Assembly (NCBI GenBank): GCA_945901965.1
Contig: CAMDMN010000151.1
Location: 1 to 5,788, forward strand
Reading direction: 5' to 3'
DNA: 5,788 nucleotides
From: Legionella genomosp. 1
GTDB lineage: Bacteria; Pseudomonadota; Gammaproteobacteria; Legionellales; Legionellaceae
Part shown: positions 1 to 5,788 of the stretch, piece after piece
Position numbering within the stretch: position 1 is the first letter of the stretch
Layout: every line of letters begins with the position of its first letter
Notes under the pieces: generated by a model
Database searches by the model: none
Told to the model about the DNA's origin: nothing
What the model saw: only the letters and a program-made list of their open reading frames with translations
Position numbers and translations under genes: made by a program

Positions 1-2209
1 CAATTAACCACTCTTCGAGAAGCAATGCATTTGCTAACTCAGGAGGCAATGCCAACTCTCCAAAGAATCGTTGAGCTTCTCCTAAGTGCCATAATATAAT
101 CTGACTGGCTCTGTCAAAAGAATCGTCCCCTACTTCCCCATTAAGCCCATACTCAAGTAGATGAAATAGACACGCCAATCGCGCTGCATTATCAGCGGCT
201 TTACTGGCTACATCACGAACATCATATAATTCCCCTCCTTTATGTAACTCATTTTCAAGCCCGTCATGAAATCTCACCCATGCTAATTTTGCTAAAGTTG
301 CTAATGTCATTAATTTAGGCGTTAAAATTCCTTCACTATCAATGGGGGGCGATGTATTTAATATTGTGGTGAGCCTCTGATTAAATTCCGCCAAACATGG
401 CCAGTCATCTGGTGGATCAGTATAGAACCGGCTGCCTTGGGTTGATTTAGGCCAAGAGAATAATACTCGGGCAAAGAATCCCGTACCACGAGCTAAACTA
501 CCTAATTGTGATGTAAATTCTTTAATCGTTGCTTCCTGAGCCTGAATACCCATAGTCAGCCGTACTTCTTGTGTACCTAATGACCCAGAGGATACGCGAT
601 CAGTGGGAATGCTTTTACCATCCCAGCATTGATTATATGTTGCAAGATTCCTCATTACTGAGTCTTTTTTCATACCGTGAGCACCAAATACAATACCACC
701 CTCGCTTGATACAATACTGGCAGATGGCCAAATAGTACCTAAGTTAAGTTTTAATGCTTCTGGTGTAATATCGCTATAAACAAGCTTGGGCACTTTAAGC
801 AACTTTGGTTTAATAAATTCAAGATTGAGTAATTCTTTTTCCTGGGCAACAGTATCATCACCTGCTCCAGCTAATTGACGTATTTTGGCTTTGACGCCAT
901 CCACTTTAGACTGCCAGGCTGCCAATTTTGCGTTATATTCTTTGATTAACGGTTTGGCAGTATCTTCTTTGTTTTTCACATAATCATGAATTGCTCGCGT
1001 AAAGAAACCATCACAAGTTGATTTTCTTTCTCCTGAATCAGCAATAGTGATTAAAAACAGTCCGGTAGGCCCAGATAGTTTTTCAGCACGTTTTATATCA
1101 ACGTAAGTTTGACCGACCAATGAGAGCGCAGTTATTGCTGATGCTGCAACAAGTGGAATAGGTGCTTTTGTGAAGCTCTGCACCTCAATCACTGCGTCTC
1201 TTATGGTTTTTGGCAAAGCATCTAAGGGATAAGGTTCTGATGTAGCATTTAAAGTTATTGGCTGTGGGTCGGGCCAATTTAGGCTTTCATCGGTTAAGGG
1301 GGCAATTGCATTATCTATGGCGATCTGTACAACTTCAAGACCGTACAACTCGGCCATGTCATTAAAATCTGTTTTCTTATCTGGTCTTTTGGTGTCAAAT
1401 TTTGGTACAGCTAACAATCCATTAACATGCCGCGCAGCTTCAGTCGCTCTAGTTAAACCAGGATTACCAACTACCTTAAAATCATCATCTGCACAAAGAA
1501 TAAGAGTTAGATCAGGAAATTTATTACGTATTATTGTCGCCACTGCCAATAAATTACTAGCATTAAATGCTATCGCAATTGGATAATTGGTTGCTTCATG
1601 AACGGTTGCGCCAGTAGCAAAACCCTCGGCGATGCAAATAATTTTCGCATCTTGAATTGATCCGATACTAAAATAGCAGGCAGATACTCGACCATACTTT
1701 AGGAAGCGCTTTTCCCCATCTTCATTGATAAATTGAAGTGAATGTAACGTACTATTTTTATCCCTCAACGGGATCACTAATTCACCATCAATTAGTTTAG
1801 TGCTATGAGTCTTAATCCCCTTTTTTACCAAATAGGAGTGTGTTTCAGGAGCAGGTCTTGCTTTTTTCCAAATCGATAGTGCTTTAGCTTGAGCTTCGGC
1901 TTTAATTACAATCTCTTCAGCTTGCCGCTCTATCTGCATCTTTTTTACTCTATCTCGATGTTCTGACTCCTCAATAGGAGACAGAGAGCGTCCAATATTA
2001 GCGTGCCAATTTTGATTTACCCCAGTGCGCCAATCACCAAAACATCCTGCGGGAATGCCCTCACCGTGTAACACATACCAGCCAGCGCGATCATTATGTT
2101 TTCCATTACTAGAAAAGCGATATAACTGGCCATCTGCGTTGATTGTTTCAGGGGGTGTTATACCCTCTGATCGAATAGCTTCACGAAATTGCTCAATACA
2201 ATCAAACAT
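1..2209 (-). CDS. Toprim plus DUF3987 (YfjI-like) primase/helicase-type replication protein, 3' end cut by window edge
   Basis: Reading from an ATG at 2209, the frame stays open for 736 codons to the window edge, so the C terminus is missing. Residues 1-75 form a W-rich N-terminal module (GWYVLHG, FGDWRTG) of the type that precedes Toprim domains in element-borne primases; no CHC2 zinc-finger cysteines are visible. Residues about 188-285 look like a Toprim domain: the acidic motif is IAEGFATG (E195) and the DxD motif is CADDD (D241, D243), the usual Mg-binding residues of DnaG-like primases. Residues about 330-736 resemble DUF3987/YfjI: a degenerate P-loop SGERKST (392-398, K396), SSEGG (501-505), and the arginine-rich RGTGFFARVL (574-583). 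The expected role is cytoplasmic initiation of element replication (priming and unwinding); this is inferred from the family. The start overlaps the upstream small gene by 8 bp, and a G-rich Shine-Dalgarno-like stretch lies about 7 nt upstream. Family assignment is firm, exact activity is not. Confidence 0.9.
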   Translation of the reverse strand, partial: MFDCIEQFREAIRSEGITPPETINADGQLYRFSSNGKHNDRAGWYVLHGEGIPAGCFGDWRTGVNQNWHANIGRSLSPIEESEHRDRVKKMQIERQAEEIVIKAEAQAKALSIWKKARPAPETHSYLVKKGIKTHSTKLIDGELVIPLRDKNSTLHSLQFINEDGEKRFLKYGRVSACYFSIGSIQDAKIICIAEGFATGATVHEATNYPIAIAFNASNLLAVATIIRNKFPDLTLILCADDDFKVVGNPGLTRATEAARHVNGLLAVPKFDTKRPDKKTDFNDMAELYGLEVVQIAIDNAIAPLTDESLNWPDPQPITLNATSEPYPLDALPKTIRDAVIEVQSFTKAPIPLVAASAITALSLVGQTYVDIKRAEKLSGPTGLFLITIADSGERKSTCDGFFTRAIHDYVKNKEDTAKPLIKEYNAKLAAWQSKVDGVKAKIRQLAGAGDDTVAQEKELLNLEFIKPKLLKVPKLVYSDITPEALKLNLGTIWPSASIVSSEGGIVFGAHGMKKDSVMRNLATYNQCWDGKSIPTDRVSSGSLGTQEVRLTMGIQAQEATIKEFTSQLGSLARGTGFFARVLFSWPKSTQGSRFYTDPPDDWPCLAEFNQRLTTILNTSPPIDSEGILTPKLMTLATLAKLAWVRFHDGLENELHKGGELYDVRDVASKAADNAARLACLFHLLEYGLNGEVGDDSFDRASQIILWHLGEAQRFFGELALPPELANALLLEEWLI

Positions 2210-2387
2210 TACCTAGCCCCCACCGGCGGCTAATACGTTCAGCCAATTTAAAAGACACTATTCCATACGCAACTAGCCACCCCAATAATTTTTTTACATA
2301 GACGGCCATTACAAATGGAATTTTAGGCTTAACAATTTTTTCAGTACGTTTATTACTACATTGAGATCTGACTGGATGATTAAACAT
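2202..2387 (-). CDS. Small basic, partly hydrophobic protein of unknown function (61 aa)
   Basis: This gene is not recognised. The preferred start is the ATG at 2387, giving 61 residues, because AGGTGG lies 6 nt upstream of it. An in-frame GTG at 2411 would add eight residues but has no convincing ribosome binding site. The protein has a Lys/Arg-rich N-terminal third, then a hydrophobic stretch at about residues 23-46 broken by a KK pair at 32-33, then a basic tail (RISRRWG). The KK pair argues against a clean transmembrane helix; an amphipathic helix or small nucleic-acid-binding protein is equally possible. It overlaps the AlpA-like gene by 8 bp on one side and the replication gene by 8 bp on the other, so it is probably translated by coupling between a regulator and a replication protein. 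A role in replication control is only an inference from position. Confidence 0.65.
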   Translation of the reverse strand: MFNHPVRSQCSNKRTEKIVKPKIPFVMAVYVKKLLGWLVAYGIVSFKLAERISRRWGLGNV

Positions 2388-2745
2388 GTTGATCCACCTG
2401 GTTGTATTCACTTGTGGAGGTAACCAACGCGTGACTTTCTAGCCAATTAATAACATCGCGTTTTTGATATAAAACACGACCGCTTACTTTGCGGTATGGA
2501 ATACCTAAGCCTCGCCAGCGATCACCTTCAAGCGTTTTAAGACTTTTATTGGAGACAGGGGCTATAACTTCTTGGCCGAAAAAAGCTTCTATTGGAGCTG
2601 ACCAGAACATTTTGACTAACTCAATATCTGATTTCTTGATTTTATTAGCGCGATGTCTTTTGGATATTTCAACATGCTTCAATGCTGATGGGTTTGAATC
2701 TGTACATTGATGTTCTAGATCCATTAAGGGGGTGTTAGTAATCAT
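2380..2745 (-). CDS. AlpA/Xis-like helix-turn-helix DNA-binding regulator (121 aa)
   Basis: The C-terminal half (about residues 55-108) has the layout of small MerR/excisionase-type helix-turn-helix proteins of integrated elements: a recognition-helix region around KSLKTLEGDRWRGLGIPY, the wing KVSGRVLY, then RDVINWLESH. This pattern is typical of the AlpA and HTH_17 groups, which activate or assist excision of P4-like elements and control neighbouring genes. The first 50 residues are polar, probably flexible, and not recognised. The ATG at 2745 is chosen because GAAGGA lies 5 nt upstream; the internal ATG eight codons in lacks a Shine-Dalgarno sequence. The gene sits between the integrase/cargo block and the replication gene, where alpA is found in CP4-57-like elements. 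Its Shine-Dalgarno sequence and start codon lie inside an inverted repeat (2744-2791), suggesting operator or RNA-hairpin control. Whether it acts as excisionase, activator or both cannot be read here. Confidence 0.82.
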   Translation of the reverse strand: MITNTPLMDLEHQCTDSNPSALKHVEISKRHRANKIKKSDIELVKMFWSAPIEAFFGQEVIAPVSNKSLKTLEGDRWRGLGIPYRKVSGRVLYQKRDVINWLESHALVTSTSEYNQVDQHV

Positions 2746-2791
2746 ACGAATCCTTCGTCTACATTTAGTTAATTAGAGAAGGAAATCGTAT
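2744..2791. promoter_or_regulatory. Interrupted inverted repeat spanning the start region of the AlpA-like gene
   Basis: The left arm at 2744-2756 (ATACGAATCCTTC) is complementary to the right arm at 2778-2791 (GAAGGAAATCGTAT), with one mismatch and one single-base bulge and a 21-nt AT-rich spacer. On the minus strand the arm at 2756-2744 contains the Shine-Dalgarno GAAGGA and the first two bases of the ATG. The opposite arm abuts the putative -10 box. It could be an operator for a dimeric regulator, or an RNA hairpin that hides the ribosome binding site. Confidence 0.55.
2746..2758. repeat. Perfect short palindrome over the ribosome binding site of the AlpA-like gene
   Basis: ACGAA-TCC-TTCGT reads as a perfect 5-bp dyad with a 3-base centre. 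It lies inside the left arm of the larger inverted repeat, and the Shine-Dalgarno GAAGGA overlaps its arm and centre. It is short enough to occur by chance, but its location makes an operator half-site plausible. Confidence 0.4.
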
Positions 2792-2818
2792 AATAGGGGC
2801 ATCTTGATGTAGTTCCGT
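2790..2818 (-). promoter_or_regulatory. Putative promoter of the AlpA-like gene
   Basis: On the minus strand the -10 candidate is TATTAT (2795-2790), 5 of 6 matches to consensus. At a 17-bp spacing the -35 position reads ACGGAA (2818-2813), a poor match; a slightly better CTGACG (2821-2816) would need a 20-bp spacer. A good -10 with a poor -35 fits an activator-dependent promoter. Transcription would start near 2784-2783, giving a leader of about 38 nt. The same bases also read TATAAT on the plus strand. Confidence 0.3.
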
Positions 2819-2846
2819 CAGGAATAGCCGTTTTTTGCCAATCCTG
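2819..2846. repeat. Imperfect inverted repeat upstream of the AlpA-like gene
   Basis: The arms CAGGAATAGC (2819-2828) and GCCAATCCTG (2837-2846) match at 8 of 10 positions around an 8-base centre containing six T. In minus-strand RNA this gives a stem with an A-rich loop and no following U-run, so it is not a classical intrinsic terminator. Its right arm shares bases with the next inverted repeat, so the two hairpins would exclude each other. Confidence 0.4.
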
Positions 2847-2857
2847 CCGCAAGGATT
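2840..2857. repeat. Perfect 6-bp inverted repeat at the 3' end of the 282-aa gene
   Basis: AATCCT (2840-2845) and AGGATT (2852-2857) flank a 6-base centre. It touches the TAA stop codon (2859-2857) of the gene before it, which is where an end-of-operon hairpin would lie, but no U-tract follows on the minus strand. It may protect the mRNA 3' end, attenuate read-through, or be part of the switch region. Confidence 0.4.
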
Positions 2858-3705
2858 TAACTTTGGTTTGAAGCGTACTCATTCAGTAGATCAAGGACTT
2901 GTTTTTTAATAAATTCTTTTTCATCCAATAAATTCTGAGCTATTTTTTCGACTATATTTATCACATCGTCTCGTTTACCTACTGATGCAAAAAAAATCCC
3001 AACAAGGTCTAAAGCAATATCAGTATGAAAAGTTTTAGTTTCATTCTCTAGGCTAGGTTGATTGAGCAACAATTGAATCATTCTTTTTGTCATTAACTCC
3101 CGTAACTGCCATTCATGTGGCTTTCCTGAATTAAATACATTTCCTTTGCTGTTCTTTAATTTTTCAACAAGTGATAAAAATAAGTGTCCTTCAGCTTCAC
3201 GTTCAAAATTTCGACTCATTAGAATTAATTCATCCATACGGTTATCAACCAGTTCTTTCCACTTAACAGGAATAAAAACAGTTTGTCGTAAATTTTCTGC
3301 ATTTGGATGTAAAAATTGGATGAGATTGGCAAGTAATGATTCAACACAATAATGATTTAATCGTGCATCAACCTTCTGTATGGGTATATCATCAATGTTT
3401 TGGTCAATTATTGCATGAGCAATCAGTCGGTTTTTTACCCTTATGAAATTGGTCTGCCTTCTAAGCCATGAACTAAACGGAAGATTGTTAATGTTTTGCA
3501 AGTTGTTGTTGAATTTATCAAGCAAATCGAAAGGTGAGTTCATGTTTTCAACCAGTGTCTTATGTAAAACTATGCATTCTTTCCATAGCTCCATATACTG
3601 AATTGCGAATGGGAACAATACTTCCAGCATTTCTTTAGCATACTCTGTATCCGTGCTGCGAATTCTAGAAAGCGATAAACTGATTTGGCATTTAGAGGGG
3701 ATCAT
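2857..3705 (-). CDS. Unrecognised 282-aa helical cargo protein with a degenerate HEPN-like motif
   Basis: I do not recognise this protein. It appears almost entirely alpha-helical and charged, with no signal peptide and no membrane segment, so it is probably cytoplasmic. Residues 89-97 read RVKNRLIAH, followed by a DDIP turn and a helix rich in Leu (about 111-132). The R-x-K..AH shape, then the acidic turn and long helix, recalls HEPN/AbiU2-type RNase domains, but the strict Rx4-6H spacing is not met: R89 is eight residues from H97, and K91 occupies the usual Arg position. The HEPN reading is therefore weak. The ATG at 3705 overlaps the stop of the nuclease gene as ATGA, with only a weak Shine-Dalgarno, so translation is probably coupled and the two proteins may work together. 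Hand counts of two sample lines give about 30-33% GC, against about 43% in two lines of the nuclease gene, suggesting a separate origin. Confidence 0.75.
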   Translation of the reverse strand: MIPSKCQISLSLSRIRSTDTEYAKEMLEVLFPFAIQYMELWKECIVLHKTLVENMNSPFDLLDKFNNNLQNINNLPFSSWLRRQTNFIRVKNRLIAHAIIDQNIDDIPIQKVDARLNHYCVESLLANLIQFLHPNAENLRQTVFIPVKWKELVDNRMDELILMSRNFEREAEGHLFLSLVEKLKNSKGNVFNSGKPHEWQLRELMTKRMIQLLLNQPSLENETKTFHTDIALDLVGIFFASVGKRDDVINIVEKIAQNLLDEKEFIKKQVLDLLNEYASNQS

Positions 3706-4784
3706 TCTTTTGCCCCAACTACATTTTGACCTATATTTTCATTCAATTTTGCTTCAATTTCTTCAACAGTTGGCAAACTCGTTTTAAGCTCTTTAGGCAG
3801 TGCTTTAGCAAGGGTATATTCTGAGATCCCAATGGGTGCGCTCATGTTACGCAGTGCATACTCAGCAACAACCTTGTGTTTAGATTTGCATAAGAGGATG
3901 CCAATAGTTTGGTTATCACCCTCCTTACTCATCAGATCATCAACTGCCGCCATGTAAAAGCCAAGCTGTCCAGTATGTTCTGGTTTAAATTTACCAGCTT
4001 TTAATTCAATGACCACGAACGCCCGTAAGTGCAGGTGATAAAATAGTAAATCAACGAAGAATTCTTGATCATCAAATGTTAGCGGTACTTGAGAGCCAAC
4101 AAACGCGAAACCTTGGCCGAGCTCAATAAGAAAGTCGCGGATATGAGTAACTAATGCGTTTTCGATCGCGCGCTCATGCGCTTTGCCTTGAATGGTTAAA
4201 AAGTCAAAATTGTACGGATCTTTCAACATTTCATTGGCTAAGTCCGATTGCAGGGCAGGTAACTGTTTATGAAAGTTGTTGATTTTCTTACTAGACTCGG
4301 CTTGCCGCTCATATAATTCACTTTCGATCTGCATCTCTAAAACAGACCGTGACCAACCGTTTTTAATCGTTTGCTGGGCGTACCATTCACGAGTTAATTT
4401 GTCTTTAACTGCATGAATTAATAGGGAAACATGCCCCCAAGGCAATTGCGCCACAGCTTGTGGCGTAATTAGTAAATTGGGGTAGAGTTGTGCAAATTGT
4501 TTGATTCTTTGCAAGTTGCGAACAGAAAACCCTTGCATCTCAGGGAACGCTTGCCGCATATCATGAGAAAACTGCTCTAAGAAGCCTGAGCCCAATTGAT
4601 GGCTCTTTTGTTTCTCGATTAAATCGGCTCCTAGCTCCCAATAAAATTGAATTAATTCACTATTGGCAGCCATTGCCGCGCGGATCTGCGCCATTTGTAA
4701 TCGTTCTTTGATCCCACTTAAAAAATGTTTGTAGTTTTGATCAAGATGCAGTGATTCATTCGTTGTTTTAAGCACTTTCTTCAT
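3702..4784 (-). CDS. YhcG/DUF1016-family PDDEXK nuclease (360 aa)
   Basis: The full-length, two-part layout of the DUF1016 (YhcG) family is present. The N-terminal helical part, about residues 15-170, contains FYWELGADLIEKQ, FSVRNLQRIKQFAQLYP and the LPWGHVSLL signature. The C-terminal PDDEXK fold, about residues 190-340, shows E208 in the helix RAIENAL, D245 in FFVDLLFYH, E260 and K262 in VIELKAGKF, and Q273 in GQLGFYM, so the catalytic D-ExK-Q set is intact. The family is predicted to cut DNA, and members often lie near restriction-modification genes or on mobile elements; the substrate is not established from sequence. The ATG at 4784 has AAAGGA 7 nt upstream. The gene overlaps the integrase by 17 bp and the following 282-aa gene by 4 bp, placing it mid-operon. 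It is probably element cargo, possibly defensive; it could instead process element DNA. Confidence 0.93.
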   Translation of the reverse strand: MKKVLKTTNESLHLDQNYKHFLSGIKERLQMAQIRAAMAANSELIQFYWELGADLIEKQKSHQLGSGFLEQFSHDMRQAFPEMQGFSVRNLQRIKQFAQLYPNLLITPQAVAQLPWGHVSLLIHAVKDKLTREWYAQQTIKNGWSRSVLEMQIESELYERQAESSKKINNFHKQLPALQSDLANEMLKDPYNFDFLTIQGKAHERAIENALVTHIRDFLIELGQGFAFVGSQVPLTFDDQEFFVDLLFYHLHLRAFVVIELKAGKFKPEHTGQLGFYMAAVDDLMSKEGDNQTIGILLCKSKHKVVAEYALRNMSAPIGISEYTLAKALPKELKTSLPTVEEIEAKLNENIGQNVVGAKE

Positions 4785-5788
4785 GAAAATTTCCTTTGCT
4801 TGTTGGTTGGATTGTTAAAATATCGGTGGGGGCGATGGCTTTCATGCACTTTAAAATATAATCTGTTATTTGCTGCATAGGTTTTCGGAGTCGCTCAACG
4901 TCAGTGACAATATAGCCAGCAGTTATATCACCATTCATTTTATGGTTCATTAATCGCTTTAAGGCATAGGCTGAAATATCCAAACCTTCAGCAATTGTAA
5001 TGAAGGTTCGTCTTAAGTCATGAACAGTAAAATTAACCCCTGATGTTTTAGTGACATGTACCATTTGCTTGCGTGGTTCAATGATGTGGCCTGCCGCACC
5101 CGTGCCAGGAAAAACATAATTATTTGTTTTTCGTTGGCTGCAGGATGATAGCAATTCATAGAGGTAATTAGAAAGAGGTAAAGTATGTGATTCATGATTT
5201 TTTGTATCAAGCACGGTTAATGTCTTGGCAGTTAGGTCAACTTGATCCCATCTTAGGGTGGCAGCCTCTTGTCGGCGTAATCCGGTTAAAATCAGCAACA
5301 GTAGATAATCACGCAAGGTTTCATTTTTTAATTGTTTAACACCATTATACCAAGATGCTAATTCATGGGATTTAATAAAAGTTTGTCGTCGCTCCACACG
5401 ATACCAGGCACGCGTTTGAGATAGACGTTTTACCGGGTTTTCTGTGATAAGTGATTTGCCTTGTGTGTCTTCATATTGCCCCGCTGCAAAGTTGAAGAGG
5501 GCGCGGAGTAGGCGCATGGCTAAATTAGCATAAGCTTCTCCATGTTCTTTACCCAATTTTGTGTGATGCTTTGCAACCTTATCTTTAGTTATAAAAATAA
5601 GTGGCTTACTACCCCAATCAGCGAAAGCAATCGTTAAAACACGTTTGTAGTTATAGAGCGTGTTATGTTTTAACGACTTACGAGTCTTGGTGTAATCATC
5701 AAACACTTCATTTAGAGTAATGGCGTTCATTTTAGCGGTGCGCTTCTCAGCAAGTGGATCCATTCCTGTAGCTATTTGGCCAATAATT
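4768..5788 (-). CDS. Tyrosine-type site-specific integrase of the DUF4102 (P4-like) class, 5' end beyond the window
   Basis: The visible 339 codons hold the core-binding domain (NEVFDDYTKTR onward) and a complete catalytic domain. Numbering from the Met at 5763, the catalytic set is R163 in TGLRRQE, K188 in DTKN, H248 and R251 in VHDLRR, H274 in MNHKM, and the nucleophile Y284 in TAGYIV. It would catalyse strand exchange between the element and chromosomal att sites. The ATG at 5763 is very unlikely to be the start: the frame stays open to 5788, and the stretch IATGMDPLAEKR is the characteristic link between the N-terminal arm-binding DUF4102 domain and the core domain. About 80-100 residues are probably missing to the right. 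AGGA directly abuts this ATG, too close to act as a ribosome binding site. It is the first gene of the minus-strand run and overlaps the nuclease gene by 17 bp. Confidence 0.95.
   Translation of the reverse strand, partial: IIGQIATGMDPLAEKRTAKMNAITLNEVFDDYTKTRKSLKHNTLYNYKRVLTIAFADWGSKPLIFITKDKVAKHHTKLGKEHGEAYANLAMRLLRALFNFAAGQYEDTQGKSLITENPVKRLSQTRAWYRVERRQTFIKSHELASWYNGVKQLKNETLRDYLLLLILTGLRRQEAATLRWDQVDLTAKTLTVLDTKNHESHTLPLSNYLYELLSSCSQRKTNNYVFPGTGAAGHIIEPRKQMVHVTKTSGVNFTVHDLRRTFITIAEGLDISAYALKRLMNHKMNGDITAGYIVTDVERLRKPMQQITDYILKCMKAIAPTDILTIQPTSKGNFHEESA
4792..4797 (-). promoter_or_regulatory. Ribosome binding site of the nuclease gene inside the integrase coding region
   Basis: AAAGGA (4797-4792 on the minus strand) lies 7 nt before the ATG at 4784 and within the last codons of the integrase. 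It fixes the nuclease start and shows that the cargo gene can be translated from the integrase transcript. Confidence 0.7.

Noticed and set aside
1317..1586. Plus-strand open frame of 89 codons
   Set aside because: It lies wholly opposite the Toprim region of the replication gene, whose frame has clear motifs; the plus-strand product has no recognisable features.
2025..2216. Plus-strand open frame of 63 codons
   Set aside because: It is antisense to the N-terminal module of the replication gene and has no recognisable content.
2409..2411. GTG as the start of the 61-aa gene (69 aa version)
   Set aside because: It has no good Shine-Dalgarno sequence, whereas the ATG at 2387 has AGGTGG at 6 nt and the same overlap geometry as the next gene.
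2489..2710. Plus-strand open frame of 73 codons
   Set aside because: It is antisense to the AlpA-like gene, whose helix-turn-helix pattern explains this stretch.
2789..2794. TATAAT on the plus strand as a plus-strand promoter
   Set aside because: No -35-like hexamer sits at a suitable distance and no plus-strand gene follows; the same bases serve better as the minus-strand -10 TATTAT.
2819..2857. Intrinsic terminator for the cargo block
   Set aside because: The stems are followed by A-rich rather than U-rich sequence in the minus-strand transcript, so they are reported only as inverted repeats.
3146..3352. Plus-strand open frame of 68 codons
   Set aside because: It is antisense to the 282-aa gene; no ribosome binding site or recognisable product supports it.
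5013..5210. Second minus-strand open frame of 65 codons
   Set aside because: It overlaps the catalytic domain of the integrase out of frame, where the catalytic residues confirm the integrase frame.
5761..5763. ATG as the start of the integrase
   Set aside because: The frame is open through to 5788, and the residues on both sides form the usual linker between the DUF4102 arm-binding domain and the core domain, so this is an internal Met and the gene continues to the right.

Overview
The window looks like the left part of an integrated mobile element (a P4-, CP4-57- or PICI-like satellite, or a small genomic island) in a low-GC proteobacterium, most likely a gammaproteobacterium. The genus cannot be read from the sequence; Legionella-like or Coxiella-like hosts fit the AT-rich composition, but this is only a guess. 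All six genes lie on the minus strand, so transcription runs from the right edge (5788) to the left edge (1). The order is integrase, two cargo genes, an AlpA/Xis-like regulator, a small protein, and a Toprim plus DUF3987 (YfjI-like) replication protein. As recalled, this matches the int - cargo - alpA - yfjI layout of the E. coli CP4-57 element.

Region 2857-5788 is a tightly coupled block. A tyrosine recombinase (5' end beyond the window) overlaps a YhcG/DUF1016-type PDDEXK nuclease gene by 17 bp. That gene overlaps an unrecognised 282-aa helical protein by 4 bp (ATGA). The 282-aa protein carries a degenerate HEPN-like patch and is visibly more AT-rich than its neighbours. The pair sits in the slot between int and alpA, where such elements often carry accessory (including anti-phage) genes, and is the best candidate for an undescribed two-gene system.

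Region 2746-2856 is the only non-coding stretch (111 bp) and is dense in dyad symmetry. One interrupted inverted repeat runs from a putative -10 box to the Shine-Dalgarno sequence and start codon of the AlpA-like gene. Two further overlapping inverted repeats lie against the stop codon of the 282-aa gene. This looks like the regulatory switch of the element.

Region 1-2745 is the replication/regulation block: the AlpA-like gene, a 61-aa protein and the primase/helicase-like protein. Each junction is an 8-bp overlap of the form ATGTTTRA, which suggests translational coupling. The replication gene runs off the left edge, with 736 codons visible. No tRNA, rRNA, CRISPR array, insertion sequence or att site was seen, and no stretch over 300 bases lacks a gene.
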